Of a stretch of DNA of 64,000 nt, positions 17,961 through 64,000 are shown piece after piece; position 1 is the stretch's first letter; each line of letters opens with the position of its first letter. Location of the stretch: positions 3,218,501-3,282,500 of the forward strand of contig JAINUG010000048.1 in the NCBI GenBank assembly GCA_029706075.1. Direction: 5' to 3'. Origin of the DNA: Aldrovandia affinis (Eukaryota; Chordata; Actinopteri; Notacanthiformes; Halosauridae). The notes below the pieces were generated by a model, which worked only from the letters and a program-made list of their open reading frames with translations, was not told where the DNA came from and did no database searches. A program made the translations under genes and the position numbers.

Positions 17961-18400
17961 TGTTGTGCTTGTGCCGCTGTCACTGAAAACGTGTGTTATA
18001 ATCGATTAAAATGGCGGTTACTTTCTTACTGTTGGCCGATGCTTTCCACCTGAATACAAACAACAGGTCGATCTTACATTAGTCACTGCTCCCTACCAGA
18101 CACGACAGACCGGGTGATATAATTTTAAGGCGAAACTGAAAGACACTTGAGTAGAACCGGGGTCCTTCCTCCTACAGCAGTGGCTACCGCATTACTCACT
18201 AAGTGGCGCTGAAACGAAACCCTTCCGCCAACATACACATCCGCCAACGCATTCAATCTTTCTAACATCTATTGCGCGCGCGCCGATGTGTGGTTTTATA
18301 CCATAGATCTATGGAAATGACGTCATTTTGGCTCGTAGAAGATGAAAGAGTACCGCTCATTCGAGGACTAGCTTGAGCCAAAATGTCAGATCAACTTACC
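17961..18400 (-). promoter_or_regulatory. ube2d2 5' UTR and promoter region
   Basis: Contains AAAATGGCGG (18008-18017), which resembles a YY1 site, a run of GCGCGCGCGC near 18275, and a perfect CRE TGACGTCA at 18318-18325 just after the palindrome CCATAGATCTATGG (18301-18314). No TATA box is clear. The transcription start is not determined. Confidence 0.4.
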
Positions 18401-20444
18401 CAGTTTCAGTGCACGTCACAATTGGAGATGGCGAGGGATCTTCATAAAATGTTGTGTCAAGTACTGGTGGTTTGGTGGACATGTTTTAATGATTAATTCA
18501 CATATTTCCTGTAAATAAACCGAATAGATTATAGCATTACTTTACATTTGTGACAGATATAGTAATAAAAACATTTCCCCCGGATAGAGGAAGTTAGTGA
18601 CAGAAAAATAAGCGGAGGGATACACAACCCATTCTCGCTCGTTTACATTTATATCGCGAGAATTAGTCAATGAGGAAACGTGTGAAATAGGTTGCGATGT
18701 CTGGATAAAATAGCTGGGTATTTTTATAATTTTGACGAATCAGTATAATCAGACTCATACTTTATTGTCATGTTGGGATAGAAAAATATAAGCACGGCAG
18801 AGTGCAAATATATTGGAGTGATAGTGTCAAGTAATTTAACTTGTTTAGTATTTTGAGATGTTAGCATGCAGTTCCTGTATCGCCTCATGCGTTGGTTTTA
18901 TTAGCGCTGCCTCCTACCATGGGCAGTCGTACAGCAATGAGCAGTGGCAACTTTCTTGCTTGTATGATTTCATTGGTTAATATAAGGCTGTTAACTACTG
19001 TAGACCCTCAGAGATGCAAATCTCAGATTTACGGAATTAACGGAATTGACATACGCAACCAACACCAAGCTCTTTATTTACGAAACACTTTACATTTATA
19101 AAACAGTTGTGTCCTAACGCGTTTGCTGGATAAAATCAACAGGTTTTGATATAAAAATTGGCCGTAAAAACCGGTGTGTGTGTGTTTCCATTAAATTCTT
19201 ATTGTTGACGAGGGCGGAGACAGGTATGTTTGGAACATCTATAACTGAACATTCTGAATGATGACATGACAAGTAATAAACTTCCTAACACAAGACACAA
19301 TACAATATGTGTAGGTGGAGCGGAGTTCAGAGACCTGGTCCCAGTTACATAGACATACACATAAATCATGAACACCGATCGCTTTTATTGCGTTGTTTTA
19401 CGAGACATGACGGCAAACAAAAGCCTAAAAATCCTCTGAATAAATTAAGATTAAAGTCTAACTCCAAAGATAACAAACTGAACAGCTGCTCAAATAACAT
19501 TGCTAGCATTGGTAATTTTAGCCAGCTTAATAGATGTTGTGGCCTATTGGTAAAACTTTATTCTCTTAATTCAGGGACTTATTTTGTCTCACCACAGTGA
19601 GTGGAGCATAGGCTATAGACAGCGTGTAATGCCTCATTTAACCAGGTTCCCTTCTTGATTTACAGCACAGAAATTGGTTCAGGGTAAATAAGCAACGCAT
19701 AACCACATTGTTGTGGAAATCAACATAGACTGAGCACAGTCTGATTGGAACGGTCTTTTTAGTCCGTTCTAAAAAGTTATAGTATAGTCACTCACCTTTA
19801 TTATTTTTCAGACCTAGCCAATACTCCAAAAGGGGTACATATGTTCATTTGATTCCGCTTTCAAAGTTCCCAACATTTCAGACTTCCGAATGACCTCCAT
19901 TAACCACATCTCCTAGGTTCTGCTGTAATTAAATTTGATAATTAAAGCTCGGCACAGAAGTACTAATTTCTGTTTTTCAAGAGAGGTGTGCACAGAGTAA
20001 TAATTTGTGAAAGCATATATCTAGCTATATAATAAATGTAATAATAACACATTATAAATGTAAATCTGTGGTCCAAATGCAGGTCAAACCTGCAGCCACT
20101 ACTAGCAAGATACAAGTTCAGTTCACTGCAACAACACCAAAAAGAGACAGGTCACTTGCATAGGAACTAATTCAACTAATTAGACTTGCCTTCAATCTAT
20201 GAGGTGATGTCAGTGTCCAAAGCAGACATGAGGTTGACCCCTACAAAGTTCTTCCCCCAAAACAAGCACGGCATCTTCAGCCACAGTATTGTTTCATATA
20301 GGGACACAGGAACAGTTGTCAGATGTCAATCATAAGCTTATCAATAAATGTAGCTAAAAGTTCAGATCACGTAAATGATTGTTTGCACTCATTTTAAACT
20401 GCACTATGGATTAAATAATTAATCCCAAATATATACAGTGATTG
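18401..20444. other. Intergenic region between ube2d2 and ppp3ca, proximal half
   Basis: Non-coding and AT-rich. No gene, exon or RNA gene recognised. Confidence 0.5.
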
Positions 20445-20612
20445 ACAATAAAGTTGACTTTGATTTGACTTTGATTGGGCAGCAAATAAGTGACTAGTAG
20501 AGCATGGCATTGACAATGCTTAGGCTGTGGGTTCAATTCCCATTGGGACCACATATACTGAAAATGTATGCATTCAGTACTGCTTTGGATAAAAGTGTCT
20601 GCTATATTGTCA
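20445..20612 (+). mobile_element. LINE-tail-like motif followed by a tRNA-derived SINE (type A)
   Basis: 20445-20478 reads ACAATAAAGTTGACTTTGA and repeats, like a LINE 3' tail. From about 20490 follows a SINE: AGAGCATGGCATTGAC, B box GGGTTCAATTCCC, then CACATATACTGAAAATGTAT and the tail GCTTTGGATAAAAGTGTCTG. The start of the tRNA-like head is missing or diverged. Other copies lie at 27141, 46797, 52794, 60251 and 60530. Confidence 0.75.
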
Positions 20613-21000
20613 TAAATTGTATTACATTAGAAGTGAGCATGAATCCAGAAACAGATAAGGCTCTCCAGGAACGGGGTTCCTCACACCTGCAGTCATATTG
20701 TCACAAACCCCTGTTGAGTTATAGGCTCTGATCTTCATTGATGTAGCTCACAACTTCCATGCAGCGAAGTTGGTTAAATTTGACTGAGGTATAAACATTT
20801 GACCTTACATTAAGAGTGTTCAATCCACTATCCCAAACGACATCTGGTATAAAACCTTTTCCACTCTTACTGACCATTCTTCACAGTCTATACAATTTTT
20901 ATATACAAGCATAGCAGACCCATTACAAGCAGACCTAAAATTGTTATATCTCGTGTTCTAAATCCCTTTTTTTCATATACATTTGTTGGCTTATTTTAAT
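20613..21000. other. Intergenic, no feature recognised
   Basis: AT-rich sequence without a plausible exon, RNA gene or clear repeat. Confidence 0.5.
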
Positions 21001-21004
21001 GTTT

Positions 21005-21345
21005 AATCAGCCACATTGCAGTCAAGTATAGCAGTCAAGCAATTAGTCACATTGTGACCTCTGTCAACAAAATTGTACTCACAAGCTTCCACTGTACTTG
21101 TTCCACTGTAACAGCTATTACAAATGCAAGCAGCCCCACTGTAACTACTATAAACCATACTATAACAACAATCAGCCATACTGTAGCCACAAACAGTCCT
21201 ACAGTAACCAGTAACCGGTCACCTATACTGTAACTAATTGCAAGCAGCCTCAATGTATCCATTGTCAACCATATAGTAAGTAACTAATTCAGACACACTG
21301 TAGCAATAATCATTCCCACACTGGCCACAATCAGCCACACCATAA
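21005..21345. repeat. Degenerate minisatellite (about 30-bp unit)
   Basis: Related phrases such as CAGCCACACTGTAAC, CAGCCATACTGTAGC and CAGCCCCACTGTAAC recur every 20-40 bases. Copies are strongly diverged, suggesting age. Confidence 0.55.
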
Positions 21346-21673
21346 CACTTGAGTATATTATATCAATGTGATTACATGGTAACACATCAGAGTCCCCCTC
21401 GTGCCTGTGTGGTGCCTCCACCTTGCAACTCATAATACAAATGTGAAGTTCAGGAGGAAAAGCTGTCTTTCCCCCGTCCCACTGACCTAAGTTACTCAGC
21501 AAATGTCACATTACTACCATACTGTACTGCATTGCGTATGTTGTTTCGCATCCATACTCTCCTGTTATTCGTATCAGCTATTAGTCAGATATAATACCTT
21601 CTGAATTAAAAAATAACATTATTTAATGCAACCAGCAATTACAGGTGGCGTGCATTTAAATAATAATAATATA

Positions 21674-21853
21674 TTTTAGACATTTAGCAGACACTCTTAT
21701 GCAGAGTGACATTTCAATACATTTATACAGCTGGATATTTTACTGAAGCAATTGCTCAAGGGTACAACGGCAGTGCTCCACCTGGGAATCGAACCAGCAA
21801 CGCTCTAAGCTACAAGCCCAGTTCCTAACCACTATTCTAACACTGCCGCCCCG
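21674..21853 (-). mobile_element. tRNA-derived SINE (type C)
   Basis: On the minus strand: a GGCGGCAGTGTTAGAATAGT head, AGTGGTTAGGAACTGGGC, B box GGTTCGATTCCC, a body ending TAAGAGTGTCTGCTAAATG. It differs in head and body from type A but shares the GTCTGCTAAATG tail seen in many teleost SINEs. Confidence 0.75.
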
Positions 21854-22100
21854 GCAGTTATTATATTTTTTTAAAGTCAACCTAAGAGGAGAACGCATTA
21901 CCGGTTGGTTATTTGAGGAAATAAAAAGGTATTGCACCCATTTTCCCGAATTTTTTCAGTGTACCAAATCCAAACCTCAACAAACTAATATCAGAAATGT
22001 GCGTTTTTATGTGTTTGGCATTCTTACAATATTTTCACAATTACATTCCTTTCTCCACAAACTCCCAGTTTTCGTTTGTTGTGGCTAATTTAACAGCCAA
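21854..22100. other. Intergenic, no feature recognised
   Basis: AT-rich spacer before the more G/C-rich ppp3ca 5' region. Confidence 0.4.
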
Positions 22101-22617
22101 TCATTGCCCACCGACCAAATGGCCGCCTCTGCACGGCATTGAGACTCGTTGAATAGTGTACAATGAGACAAAACCCCCACTACTCCACACAAGGAGCAAT
22201 GAGCAGCATGGAATTGCAAAACATGGCGCGCGTATATGGGAAACCCCGGCTTTGCCTCCACCTGATGGCGGTATGAGGCAGTCCCTGGAAGCGATTGCGT
22301 GGGAGTTCCCTCCTTCGCCATGTCGGGGTGGTGCAGCGCAGTGAGGATCTCCTGAACTAAACAGCATCTCTCTCACTTCCCCCCTTCTCTCGTTCTCCAT
22401 CCTCCCCCACACGGCAGCCCAGCACAGTACAGCAGCCCAGCATTCTCCCTCTCTGGGTAGCAGCAGTCCTTCCCAGCCCAGGCGTTGATACACGGAGGGA
22501 CGCACCGAGTGATGCTACTGCACCAACCGCATCCCGCACCAGCGAAAACACACCACGAATAAACAGTCACATCTGTTGGAGGAATAAAAACGCTCGCGCT
22601 CTAGACAGTAACTGCTC
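22101..22617 (+). promoter_or_regulatory. ppp3ca promoter and 5' UTR region
   Basis: The base composition becomes G/C-richer with more CpG here, immediately before the ppp3ca start codon. No clear TATA box. The exact transcription start is not visible. Open frames on both strands here look like chance products of the composition. Confidence 0.45.

Positions 22618-64000
<41,383 letters not shown>

Noticed and set aside
20490-20612. Possible tRNA gene (A-box and B-box-like motifs)
   Set aside because: The motifs belong to a dispersed SINE family with the GTCTGCTAAATG tail; the head does not give a complete cloverleaf. The same applies to the other SINE copies.

Overview
This is nuclear DNA from a ray-finned fish, almost certainly a teleost. 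It carries vertebrate genes split by GT-AG introns, dense (TG)n, (GA)n and (TA)n microsatellites, many decayed Tc1/mariner and hAT transposons, tRNA-derived SINEs of teleost type, LINE 3' tails and a decayed L1-type LINE. Nothing bacterial, plasmid-borne or CRISPR-like is present.

Three protein-coding genes can be assembled exon by exon. (1) cisd1 (mitoNEET, a CDGSH iron-sulfur protein of the mitochondrial outer membrane) is on the minus strand in three coding exons, 9506 down to 3965, giving 119 aa. (2) ube2d2 (ubiquitin-conjugating enzyme E2 D2) is on the minus strand in seven coding exons, 17960 down to 11702, giving exactly 147 aa, with every catalytic and E3-contact residue checked present. 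(3) ppp3ca-like (calcineurin A, the catalytic subunit of the Ca2+/calmodulin-dependent phosphatase PP2B) is on the plus strand. Its first eight coding exons (22618 to 61972, residues 1-317, nearly the whole catalytic domain) are inside the window, and the rest lies beyond the right edge. It is head-to-head with ube2d2, with about 4.7 kb between start codons.

Layout: 1-3.5 kb is non-coding with one MITE. 3.5-9.6 kb is cisd1, whose 4.65-kb intron 1 holds a complete-ended 965-bp hAT element with an 8-bp target duplication and a Tc1 fragment. 9.6-10.8 kb is a short intergenic gap with a LINE tail. 10.8-18.1 kb is ube2d2, with a SINE in intron 2. 18.1-22.1 kb is intergenic with two SINEs and a degenerate minisatellite. 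22.1-64 kb is ppp3ca, whose 20.7-kb intron 1 is packed with SINEs, three Tc1 copies, an L1 remnant and minisatellites. The later introns hold a near-perfect 66-bp inverted repeat around telomere-like TTAGGG units just before exon 3, a minisatellite in intron 5, and in intron 6 a cluster of TGACAG motifs with two identical palindromes that looks regulatory.

The three proteins are not one pathway: ube2d2 serves ubiquitin transfer, cisd1 mitochondrial Fe-S and redox biology, and ppp3ca calcium signalling to NFAT and other substrates. Their linkage looks like an ancient neighbourhood, because CISD-UBE2D pairs and PPP3C genes share chromosomes in other vertebrates (from memory). I found no convincing undescribed gene system. 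The best leads are the intronic inverted repeat, the TGACAG cluster, a 67-bp triplication that copies the exon-2 splice donor, and the mosaic SINE region near 60.5 kb.
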